The position numbers and the translations under genes are program-made. The notes beneath the pieces were generated by a model. It saw only the letters and a list, made by a program, of their open reading frames with translations, did not search any database and was not told where the DNA came from. Of a stretch of DNA of 64,000 nt, positions 25,834 to 33,057 are shown piece after piece (positions within the stretch are counted from its first letter, which is position 1; every line of letters begins with the position of its first letter). The stretch spans positions 682,001 through 746,000 of the forward strand of contig NZ_JAMFMA010000002.1 of NCBI RefSeq assembly GCF_023502425.1, given 5' to 3'. The DNA is from Flagellimonas spongiicola (GTDB taxonomy: Bacteria > Bacteroidota > Bacteroidia > Flavobacteriales > Flavobacteriaceae).

Positions 25834-26193
25834 TTATTCACTGGTGTTCTGTGCAAAATCCACTATTTTGGTAACCAAGTAATGGGCAACAATCCTTGGT
25901 CCCTCCATACCATAAGCTTTCATTCCCACATAAATTTTGTCTTTGTGATATTTTTTCATGTCATCGCTCACAACCCACATTCTTGCACTTCCTGATTGCG
26001 GAACCTGGGCTATGGATTTTGAAATGACTTTTCCATTTTTATCTAAAAATTGGGGCCAAATCATAAATAAATCATCTGCTGTGTGTGACGGATGTTCATA
26101 GCTGAAATCCCATTTTATTCCTGGTGATGGCAAATTCCTTCTGCCTCCTTCTGATTCACCAAGAATTCTATATTCCACTTCAAAGTTGTGCAT
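25834..26193 (-). CDS. Small EF-Tu domain-3-like beta-barrel protein
   Basis: This 119-residue protein has no signal peptide. The N-terminus FEVEYRILGESEGGRRNLPSPGIKWDFSY resembles strand order and the GGR-x-(N/T)-P loop of EF-Tu domain 3. KIYVGMKAYGMEGPRIVAHYLVTKI matches its C-terminal strands. There is no GTPase domain. Stand-alone proteins like this occur in Bacteroidota without a known role. It lies 38 bp upstream of the nucleotidyltransferase-HEPN gene on the same strand. EF-Tu domain 3 contacts the tRNA T-stem, so an RNA-binding role is possible but unproven. Confidence 0.6.
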   Translation of the reverse strand: MHNFEVEYRILGESEGGRRNLPSPGIKWDFSYEHPSHTADDLFMIWPQFLDKNGKVISKSIAQVPQSGSARMWVVSDDMKKYHKDKIYVGMKAYGMEGPRIVAHYLVTKIVDFAQNTSE

Positions 26194-26261
26194 TTAATTA
26201 TAAGTGTTTCTGCTTTTGGGCGTTTGGCAAAACCAAAGTAAGGAATTATTTGGGTTGTGGA

Positions 26262-26672
26262 TTATTCGTTTCTGAAACGGCAATATTCTTTTTTCACCAA
26301 ACGAGCTCTTTTGATTAAGGTTCCGTCCTTTTTCAAAGGATATAGATTCCCCTCTTTAAATGCATAGAACTTTGTGCCAAAGATCTCTTTTCCAGATGAA
26401 AGAGACTGCGCTATCCTCTGGATTGAATCCAGGTCTGATTCGCCAAATTTCAACATCACCACTTGATCAGTGTCTATTTGATAAATGCCATCGCCCCAAT
26501 TGTGGGCCAAATCACCGACAAATTCATAAATGAACGTCCCGTCCTCATTCAATTGAATTTTAGTAACGAACATGTTGTTCTTTTCAGAATAGTTTGTGTA
26601 GCATCCAAACACTTGTTTTTGACCAAAACCTGAAAAAGAAATTAGAGACAAAAGCAGCATTGTTTGTTTCAT
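26262..26672 (-). CDS. Hypothetical secreted protein
   Basis: With the ATG at 26672 the protein has 136 residues and a signal peptide ending near SGFGQ. An alternative ATG at 26690 lies inside the previous gene. The mature domain has a lipocalin-like flavour (VTKIQLNEDGTFIYEF, WGDGIYQIDTDQVVMLKF), as in small periplasmic beta proteins, but no family is recognised. It starts 7 bp after the stop of another small secreted protein gene. Confidence 0.7.
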   Translation of the reverse strand: MKQTMLLLSLISFSGFGQKQVFGCYTNYSEKNNMFVTKIQLNEDGTFIYEFVGDLAHNWGDGIYQIDTDQVVMLKFGESDLDSIQRIAQSLSSGKEIFGTKFYAFKEGNLYPLKKDGTLIKRARLVKKEYCRFRNE

Positions 26673-26679
26673 GTTAATT

Positions 26680-27144
26680 TTAAATACCACCCCGCTCTGT
26701 TTTTATCACAATTAATCTTTCTTTCTCAAACCTAAAATAGGTTTGGTGAAAATGACTGTAAACCAACTCCATCTTTTTCTTTCCTTTCCTTTTGGCAGCA
26801 TAGGGAGTCAATGTAATGTGGAAAAGACCGTTTTCAATGGTCAATGGAGAAACTTTAACCAAAATCAAATGATTTTTATTTTTCCTAAAATGCTCCTTTT
26901 GATTTGCAAAACCTAATTTTTTGATTTCAAAGCCCCTGATGGTTTTAGGTATTCTCATTAGGTAATCCTCATACTCAACATAAACGGTTTTTGACTCAGT
27001 TTCCTTTAATTGTTCAATGTACTTTTCCAGTGCTTTTATATATAGGGAGTCAGTTTCTTTTGGTTGAAAAAAAGAACTAAAATCATCAGATTGACCAAAA
27101 GAAAAAGAAGTAGACAGCAAGAATAAAAGCAAAATTTGTCTCAT
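26680..27144 (-). CDS. Hypothetical secreted protein
   Basis: This 154-residue protein has a signal peptide ending near SFSFGQ. The mature part is charged with two hydrophobic strands (HLILVKVSPLTI, LFHITLTPYAAK). No family is recognised. It lies between two other secreted-protein genes with gaps of 7 and 9 bp, so the three are likely one transcript. Confidence 0.7.
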   Translation of the reverse strand: MRQILLLFLLSTSFSFGQSDDFSSFFQPKETDSLYIKALEKYIEQLKETESKTVYVEYEDYLMRIPKTIRGFEIKKLGFANQKEHFRKNKNHLILVKVSPLTIENGLFHITLTPYAAKRKGKKKMELVYSHFHQTYFRFEKERLIVIKTERGGI

Positions 27145-27153
27145 GGTATGTGC

Positions 27154-27678
27154 TTAATTCAGATTTAGAAGTGTCGCAGCCAGATATCGGTAAACTTTTT
27201 TGTCAATGGGGTTAGGAGAAACAAAAAATGACAAAACACTCTCGCCATACCTTTCCCTATTCATATCCTTAGCAACAAAATAAGTAGGGTTTCCACTGGC
27301 AATTTCATAACCTTCCTTATAAAACTCCGAATGAAAAGAGATAAATTCCTTCTTATATATTGAAAAGTCAAACGCCGTAGCAAGCAATTCGTTTGGTTTG
27401 GTTTCATTTTTTACTTTCTTGATTTCAACTTTATCAATCTGATCAAGATCAGCACGAACTATTGTATAATGGGTTCCTCTATCTAGAATAATTAGATAAG
27501 ATATGTTACCTGACGAAAATAATACGTAAGGGCAATTCTGATTAACCTGATTTAGAATGATCTTGTTAAAAACCAAGTCTGCCTTTTCTCTGCTATCTGC
27601 ATAATATCCTTGTAGTTTGTCTTGTGAAAAAGCAATGCTGGAAATTAAAAGAAAAGATAGATATATGAGGTCCTTCAA
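27154..27678 (-). CDS. Hypothetical secreted protein, TTG start
   Basis: The 174-residue protein has a signal peptide (LIYLSFLLISSIAFSQ). The start codon is TTG at 27678, since no ATG precedes the signal. The mature part (LFSSGNISYLIILDRG, HYTIVRADLDQIDKVEIKK) is a beta-rich domain with no known family. It is the first gene of a three-gene secreted set. AT-rich coding suggests a recent or accessory origin. Confidence 0.65.
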   Translation of the reverse strand: MKDLIYLSFLLISSIAFSQDKLQGYYADSREKADLVFNKIILNQVNQNCPYVLFSSGNISYLIILDRGTHYTIVRADLDQIDKVEIKKVKNETKPNELLATAFDFSIYKKEFISFHSEFYKEGYEIASGNPTYFVAKDMNRERYGESVLSFFVSPNPIDKKVYRYLAATLLNLN

Positions 27679-27793
27679 AATGGCTTGGCTAATTGTTCAA
27701 ACCAAAAGTACCTGTTCAACGAAATTTATAAAATCAAAAACGAGGGAACCGGGTGTTTGAATGAGTGAAAGCTAAATTAGGGTGGTATAAGCC

Positions 27794-28141
27794 TTAATTG
27801 TTTGGCATTATTTTGTCTTTTAGTTCTTTGTCCAAAACCAAAAGCAGGAACAATAGACCTAAAAAAATAGGGTTAATGCCTACGCCGGCAATACCAATCT
27901 TATAAGATGTAATATAAATATCCAAATACCCTATTAACCCAATAAACAGTGTTGCTAGAAAGAAATAAGAATAAGATTTTCTATGTATAATGTAAAGTAC
28001 TAAAGCAATAACTATACAGCCCATTCCAATATAATGTTCTCGGCTTAAAATATAGTTGGAGGTCATCATTATTACTATTGAAACGGCAATCAATAAGATG
28101 GAAATAATCAATGGGATACTATTGACTTCTATTTTTTTCAT
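27794..28141 (-). CDS. Small membrane protein, four TM
   Basis: The 115-residue protein is mostly hydrophobic with about four membrane segments (IISILLIAVSIVIMMTSN, IGMGCIVIALVLYIIH, YFFLATLFIGLIGYLDI, IFLGLLFLLLVL). No family is recognised. The next gene upstream is another small membrane protein 55 bp away. Confidence 0.65.
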   Translation of the reverse strand: MKKIEVNSIPLIISILLIAVSIVIMMTSNYILSREHYIGMGCIVIALVLYIIHRKSYSYFFLATLFIGLIGYLDIYITSYKIGIAGVGINPIFLGLLFLLLVLDKELKDKIMPNN

Positions 28142-28196
28142 GGCCCTTAACCTTTATCTCTCTAAAATAAACGCTTTTTAATTCTGTTGGTTTTTC

Positions 28197-28541
28197 TTAA
28201 TGCTTCCTACCCTGTAATCTGCTCTCAATCCAATCATGAAAGTAGATAATTACTCCTATTAAAAGATGAAATGCTATGAGCGCTTGTCCAATTATTCCGC
28301 TGATTTCAGTTGAATATATTCCAAAGAGACCAATAAGAATATGGTAGGCCGTTAACAAATACAGGCCTGTATTTGATTTGCCTCCCAACACCCAAATAAT
28401 TAAAAACAATTGAATTATCAATCTAACTATTTGAGTTGGTAATCTTTCTGCTCCCACCTTATTGTAGACTAGTATCATTAATATCAATTCCAATAATAGT
28501 GTTAATAGAATTGCAATTATCAGCACAGGTCTTTTATACAT
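28197..28541 (-). CDS. Small membrane protein, about three or four TM
   Basis: This 114-residue protein has hydrophobic segments VLIIAILLTLLLELILMILVY, IVRLIIQLFLIIWVLG and ALIAFHLLIGVIIYF. No family is recognised. It resembles its neighbour in size and composition but not in sequence by eye. Confidence 0.6.
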   Translation of the reverse strand: MYKRPVLIIAILLTLLLELILMILVYNKVGAERLPTQIVRLIIQLFLIIWVLGGKSNTGLYLLTAYHILIGLFGIYSTEISGIIGQALIAFHLLIGVIIYFHDWIESRLQGRKH

Positions 28542-28635
28542 AATAACAGGATAATTCGTCTTTACAACTATTACTAATAATTAATATTGTACCCGGTAAT
28601 TATTATTGGGTGTTCAAGAAAGTTTAATTATAAAC

Positions 28636-29181
28636 TTAACTTACAAAATCAGATTCCAAAATCGCGTAATGAAAATTATCGGACCAGCCGCTTTTTAGTG
28701 GTAGCACTTTTCGCTTTCTGCCTTCCCGGGTCATGCCTGCTTTTTCCAATACACGGATGCTACCCAAATTGTCCACGGCACAGCCTGCTTCAATACGGTG
28801 AAGCCCTAATTCGCCAAACCCAAACTTTAAAATTTGGTTAAGGCTTTCAGTGGCATACCCGTTGCCCCAGAATCTGGAGTGCAGTTTATACCAGACTTCG
28901 GCAATTTTAAACTTGGGCATACCCAGATTCAGCGCAATAAGGCCTACAAAGTCCTTGCCCTCCGCCAACTCAATTTTGAAGGCAAAATTCGTGTGCTGTC
29001 CCGAGTTGTTTTTTTCAATCCAACCAGACAGAATTTCCCTCGTTTCTTCCAAATTCTTAGGAATGCCCAGGGTGTTGAACTCATCTGTTTCGGGCAGGGA
29101 ATGTAGTTCGTGGATGTGCGTCAAATCATCCAAGGAAACTGGACTGATCAACAGTCTTTCCGATTGTAGTTCTATGTCCAT
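28636..29181 (-). CDS. GNAT family N-acetyltransferase (RimJ/RimL-like)
   Basis: This 181-residue protein starts with SERLLISPVSLDDLTHIHEL and has the GNAT core AEVWYKLHSRFWGNGYATESL, which carries the acetyl-CoA-binding R/Q-x-x-G-x-G/A-type loop, then HRIEAGCAVDNLGSIRVLEKAGM. The pattern is that of the RimJ/RimL type, acetylating an amino group on a protein or small molecule. The target is unknown. It lies 110 bp downstream of the VOC lipoprotein gene and is probably separately transcribed. Confidence 0.92.
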   Translation of the reverse strand: MDIELQSERLLISPVSLDDLTHIHELHSLPETDEFNTLGIPKNLEETREILSGWIEKNNSGQHTNFAFKIELAEGKDFVGLIALNLGMPKFKIAEVWYKLHSRFWGNGYATESLNQILKFGFGELGLHRIEAGCAVDNLGSIRVLEKAGMTREGRKRKVLPLKSGWSDNFHYAILESDFVS

Positions 29182-29291
29182 GATGTTCTTTGATTGATGG
29201 TCTAATTACCAACTAAAGTTACATCATTGATTTTAAGCGGGTTTTTTAGTGTAAATCGAACATGCAAACCACGTGTTTAGGTTATTCCCTA

Positions 29292-29774
29292 TCAATTTGG
29301 GGAATTCAGCCCCATCTTGTTGCCTTCCGAATCTAAAAAGAGTGCGAAAAAGCCACTTTCGTCAGCGTGTGGCGTTTTGGGCATAAGTATCTGACCACCT
29401 TTTGGAGTTACTTTGTCCAAAGCAGCCTGCAAATCGTTTCCGCCATCTAAATAAATGGTAATTCCCGTGGCCGATGGTTCATTACCTTCCCCTTTTACAA
29501 TCACCCCGGTAACCATTTGTTCTTCATAAGGCAGCAGGCCCATTTCCATGCCTGGGAATTCCAGTTTTTCAATCTCGATGTCCAAAATTGTTTGGTAAAA
29601 ATCAATGGCACGGTCAATGTCCGTAGCTGGAATTTCAAAAATGGAAATATAGCTTTTCATGGTGGTCGTTTTTGGTGTTTCAGTGTTAACGGGTTGTGGT
29701 TTTTCTTTTGGGTTACAGGCCATGCCTATTCCTAAAAGCAGAAAAGCAAATAGAGCCGATTTTATTGTTTTCAT
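29292..29774 (-). CDS. VOC-family protein with added lipoprotein signal
   Basis: This 160-residue protein begins with a complete lipoprotein signal (lipobox GMAC, Cys20), a short linker rich in Thr and Pro, and then a VOC domain starting at Met39 (SYISIFEIPATDIDRAIDFYQ). VOC proteins of this type usually begin at that Met and are cytosolic. The domain has TGITIYLDGGNDLQAALDKV and FFALFLDSEGNKMGLNSP. It is therefore a VOC protein exported to a membrane lipid anchor, which is unusual. It may bind a small ligand; the metal or substrate is unclear. Confidence 0.85.
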   Translation of the reverse strand: MKTIKSALFAFLLLGIGMACNPKEKPQPVNTETPKTTTMKSYISIFEIPATDIDRAIDFYQTILDIEIEKLEFPGMEMGLLPYEEQMVTGVIVKGEGNEPSATGITIYLDGGNDLQAALDKVTPKGGQILMPKTPHADESGFFALFLDSEGNKMGLNSPN

Positions 29775-29847
29775 GTTGCGGGTTAATTTGATGGTTAAAA
29801 CTAGATTAGGTTCTCTCTACAAAATTGTAAGAATGCGACACCGGTTT

Positions 29848-30663
29848 TTATTTATAAAAGGCTGCGGATAGTTCCATGTTCTTATGTCCTAAGAATTCCT
29901 TTGGGCTTATTCCGGTAAACTCCTTAAAGTCCTTTATGAAATGGGCCTGGTCGTAATAATTGCTTTCGTAGGCAATATGGGTTAGGTTCTCCCCTTCTTG
30001 GTTCAGCAACATTTTCAACGCGCTTTGCAAACGGATGACCTTGCCCAATTGTTTGGGACTGATTCCTACTTGCGCTGCAAACTTCCGTTCCAATTGCCGT
30101 CTTTTGGAGGGTTCTTTTTTTAATATGTTGCTTATGGATGTATTTCCATTGGTTGCCATTAATGCCGCAACCGTATTTGTCACAATGGCATCCACTGTGT
30201 CCGATTGGTGAAGGCGTTCCATTAGAAATTTCTCAACTATTCCGATGCGTTCCTGGGTATCCTTGGCCGTAATAATTTGATGTTCCAGGTTGTGCGCTAT
30301 TGTATCGCCAAAGATGTGGGCAATGGGGGTTTCTTTGTTTGCAAGCGATTTTATGGGTGTTGTTGCAAAATTGGAAAAACCATACGGGTAAAAACTAACA
30401 GAAAAACTAGTGACCTGCCCTGTGGGTTCAACATAAAAGGGTTCCAGTGTCTGGCCCAGAACAAAGGCGCGGGGTTGTAAAATATATGCTTGTTCCGAGG
30501 TATAGCGTTTGATATCATCCCCCAACACAAAAGCCATTTCAATTTTGCCATCTGGAACTATACGTTGCTTTTCTGGCTGGTCTGTAGCCGGTACTTCCAA
30601 GGTCCAATAGCAGCTGATCAACGCTGCTAAATCGGGATGGGGTTGAAAGGTCTGGTAGTTCAT
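29848..30663 (-). CDS. AraC-family transcriptional regulator
   Basis: The 271-residue protein has an N-terminal DUF6597-like ligand domain (FQPHPDLAALISCYWTLEVP). The C-terminal double HTH is RRQLERKFAAQVGISPKQLGKVIRLQ and ESNYYDQAHFIKDFKEFTGISPKEF. It overlaps elaA by 4 bp and is at the end of the rpiB-CDF-elaA operon. The VOC lipoprotein gene lies 73 bp further on. The inducer and targets are unknown. Confidence 0.93.
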   Translation of the reverse strand: MNYQTFQPHPDLAALISCYWTLEVPATDQPEKQRIVPDGKIEMAFVLGDDIKRYTSEQAYILQPRAFVLGQTLEPFYVEPTGQVTSFSVSFYPYGFSNFATTPIKSLANKETPIAHIFGDTIAHNLEHQIITAKDTQERIGIVEKFLMERLHQSDTVDAIVTNTVAALMATNGNTSISNILKKEPSKRRQLERKFAAQVGISPKQLGKVIRLQSALKMLLNQEGENLTHIAYESNYYDQAHFIKDFKEFTGISPKEFLGHKNMELSAAFYK

Positions 30664-31097
30664 TTTTTCATTCGAATATGTGGAATACCGTCCTCTAAAT
30701 ATTCTTCGCCAAATTCTGTAAATCCTAAACTATTGTAGAATTTTAAAAGATAGGTTTGTGCGGATAGTTCAATTGGAGTTTCAGGAAACCTTCGTTCCAA
30801 ATCTTTCAGGGAAGCTTCCATGATCACCTTTCCATAACCAAATTGCCGTTGGTCCTCAGCAACCACTACCCTGCCAATACTTGAATTTTCAAAATAATCC
30901 CCAGGACCGAACATGCGGGTGTAAGCCACCAGTTTTTCGTTTTTTATTCCTAAAACATGAATGGCTTTTTGGTCTTTTCCGTCCAAATCTTGATAGACGC
31001 ATTCCTGTTCCACCACAAAAACGGCAGATCGCAATTCCAACAGCTGGTAGAGCTCTGTTGTTGATAATTGTTCAAATGTCTTAATCTGTATTTCCAT
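30660..31097 (-). CDS. elaA: ElaA-like GNAT acetyltransferase
   Basis: The protein of 145 residues has the ElaA pattern: LSTTELYQLLELRSAVFVVEQ, VYQDLDGKD, then VAYTRMF and the CoA-binding loop VVAEDQRQFGYGKVIM. ElaA proteins are GNAT enzymes of unknown substrate. The ATG overlaps the CDF-transporter stop by one base and its stop overlaps the AraC start, so all four genes of this block are coupled. Confidence 0.88.
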   Translation of the reverse strand: MEIQIKTFEQLSTTELYQLLELRSAVFVVEQECVYQDLDGKDQKAIHVLGIKNEKLVAYTRMFGPGDYFENSSIGRVVVAEDQRQFGYGKVIMEASLKDLERRFPETPIELSAQTYLLKFYNSLGFTEFGEEYLEDGIPHIRMKK

Positions 31098-32017
31098 TAG
31101 TCCTGCACTATTACACTTTTGGAATCACATTTATCAAATTCCGGTTGGATGTTCACATGGTTGATTCCATGTTTATGGTAGACATGTTCTTCAATATTAG
31201 CCAATATTTTATCAAATTCAGACAATCGAATATCCTCTATAAAATCAATATGGGCCTCCAAATGGATCTCATCTTCATTCAATTGCCAAATATGTACATG
31301 GTGTACATTCTTCACTGGGTCCAAGGCACAAATAGATTCCACTATTTCCTTTATTTCAATGGTGCTTGGGGTAAAAAGCATCAGCACCTTGGTGGATTCT
31401 TTGAGTAAATCATACCCCATATACACCAAATACAGTGCTATGGCCATGGTCAAAACAGCATCTACCCAGAATATTTGGTAATATTTCATCAATACACCAC
31501 CTATTAAAACCGCTACGGAAGCCATCATGTCCGTTAGTAAATGAAGATACGCTGATTTCATGTTCATGTTGTCAGCGGAATCCTTTTTCAACAACAATAC
31601 ACTAAAACCATTGCCTAAAATGGCAATCAAGGACAACCAAATCACAAGATCGGATTCAATTTCTTGAGGCTCAAGAAAGCGTTCCACAGCTTCAATCATT
31701 AAAATGGCCGCCACCACCATTAAAGTGGCAGCATTTATAAAGGCGGCAAGTATTTCTGCCCGTTTATAACCAAATGTCCTGTTTTTTGAGGCCTTTTTTT
31801 GGCCCAACAGTGTGGCCACATAACTTATGATCAAGGATAATACATCACTGAAATTGTGCAATGCATCTGATAATAGGGCAAGACTGCCTGAAATAATGCC
31901 GCCAACCACCTGGGAAACCGTGATGACAATATTAAGCGCAATGGAGATGAGAAGATTTCTCCCTTTTAAATCATTATGGGAATGCGAATGTCCATGATGG
32001 TGATGGTGGTGCCCCAT
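31097..32017 (-). CDS. Cation diffusion facilitator transporter with His-rich N-terminus
   Basis: This 306-residue protein has six membrane segments in CDF order. The first metal site is SDALHNFSD (TM2). The second pair of ligands is in HLLTDMMAS (TM5). A cytoplasmic C-terminal domain with HHVHIWQLNEDEIHLEAHID follows. Residues 3-8 are six His in a row, with more His after. That is natural and fits metal scavenging. It should export Zn2+ or a related divalent metal out of the cytosol. It follows rpiB by 15 bp, so metal resistance and sugar metabolism genes are co-transcribed. Confidence 0.95.
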   Translation of the reverse strand: MGHHHHHHGHSHSHNDLKGRNLLISIALNIVITVSQVVGGIISGSLALLSDALHNFSDVLSLIISYVATLLGQKKASKNRTFGYKRAEILAAFINAATLMVVAAILMIEAVERFLEPQEIESDLVIWLSLIAILGNGFSVLLLKKDSADNMNMKSAYLHLLTDMMASVAVLIGGVLMKYYQIFWVDAVLTMAIALYLVYMGYDLLKESTKVLMLFTPSTIEIKEIVESICALDPVKNVHHVHIWQLNEDEIHLEAHIDFIEDIRLSEFDKILANIEEHVYHKHGINHVNIQPEFDKCDSKSVIVQD

Positions 32018-32032
32018 AGGTAATGAATTTCC

Positions 32033-32464
32033 CTATCGGCAAGGAATTTTTTCGATACGTCGTTCGTGTCTACCACCTTCAAATTCCGTATTAAGAAAAG
32101 TTTCCACCATTTCCAGCGCTTGTGGCAAAGCAATAAAACGTGCTGGAAGACTTAGGATATTAGCATCATTGTGTTCTCTGGCCAATGCTGTGATTTCCTT
32201 GCTCCAACAAAGTGCCCCTCGCACATTCTGATGTTTGTTGATGGTCATACTAGCACCGTTTCCACTTCCGCAGATTACAATACCGAGATCTACATTACCA
32301 GCTTCCACATCGTTGGCAACGGGATGGACAAAATCCGGATAGTCTACACTATCAGTACCATCGGTACCATAATTTACCACTTCAAATCCTTTGGATTTCA
32401 ACAAGCCTATAATTGCCAGTTTATAGTCGGTACCGGCATGGTCATTTCCTATAGCTATCTTCAT
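32033..32464 (-). CDS. rpiB: Ribose-5-phosphate isomerase B
   Basis: The 143-residue protein matches RpiB/LacAB throughout: MKIAIGNDHAG at the start, the catalytic Cys65 in GIVICGSGNGAS, and REHNDANILSLPARF with the ring-opening His. It interconverts ribose-5-phosphate and ribulose-5-phosphate in the pentose phosphate pathway. It is the first gene of a four-gene minus-strand operon (CDF transporter, ElaA, AraC). Confidence 0.97.
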   Translation of the reverse strand: MKIAIGNDHAGTDYKLAIIGLLKSKGFEVVNYGTDGTDSVDYPDFVHPVANDVEAGNVDLGIVICGSGNGASMTINKHQNVRGALCWSKEITALAREHNDANILSLPARFIALPQALEMVETFLNTEFEGGRHERRIEKIPCR

Positions 32465-33057
32465 AGTACGTATTTTGGTTTGGGTGTACGCAAAGGTACA
32501 ATTCTTTTGAAGTTGGTCTGTTGATAAAAATCATTATCATTTTCCATTCATTTAAAAATCAACCAATTGAGAAAATGGGCCAATTGTTGATCTTTCGTAG
32601 AAAACTTCGTTAAAGTAAATTTTGAATATTGAAAATAAAATAGCATTACAGAGAATATTTCATATTCAACAAGTGAATTCATTAAAATTTAATCAACGTA
32701 AAGCCCACAAATTTTCAGACTAATTAACATTAAATTAAATTCTAGTTTTCAATAAATTCATGTTAACAATACTTATCAAATGTCGTTTATAAGATTTCTA
32801 ATGTGCTGATTTCTACATTTATTTTGCTGGTATATTTTGTGAACAAAAAATAGATTGTGTTCATCGCAAGTTTATTGTCAAAAATTTATTCCACATTTCA
32901 ACACCCTATCATCATCATCATTTTAATAAATTTTAAAAAAGAAAGAAAAAAGAGAATAATAAGTATTGTTGATAAATCTGCTTGTGAATTGGTTTCGTAT
33001 ATCTTCTTACTATAGTCAAGGATTATAATTCGTAATTTTCAAAAAATTAAACTGTTA
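32465..33057. other. AT-rich spacer between rpiB and rnr (593 bp)
   Basis: I see no coding frame in this divergent spacer. It contains the rpiB -7 box (32491-32498), two identical 9-mers TGTTGATAA (32519-32527 and 32967-32975) one base from the DnaA-box complement TGTGGATAA, and AT-rich runs around 32915-32960. A CAT triplet run (CATCATCATCAT) lies near 32910-32922. Regulation of rnr or replication-related function are both possible; neither is shown. Confidence 0.4.
32491..32498 (-). promoter_or_regulatory. -7 element of the rpiB operon
   Basis: Read on the minus strand this is TACCTTTG, an exact TAnnTTTG match, 26 bp upstream of the rpiB ATG. It would drive rpiB and the three coupled genes after it. 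Confidence 0.55.

Noticed and set aside
31982-32017. Six-His stretch as a sign of vector contamination
   Set aside because: It is part of a His-rich natural CDF N-terminus with more histidines after it, and is in a coherent operon.
32905-32922. CATCATCATCAT run as a possible repeat element or CRISPR remnant
   Set aside because: It is a short triplet run without spacers or further copies.
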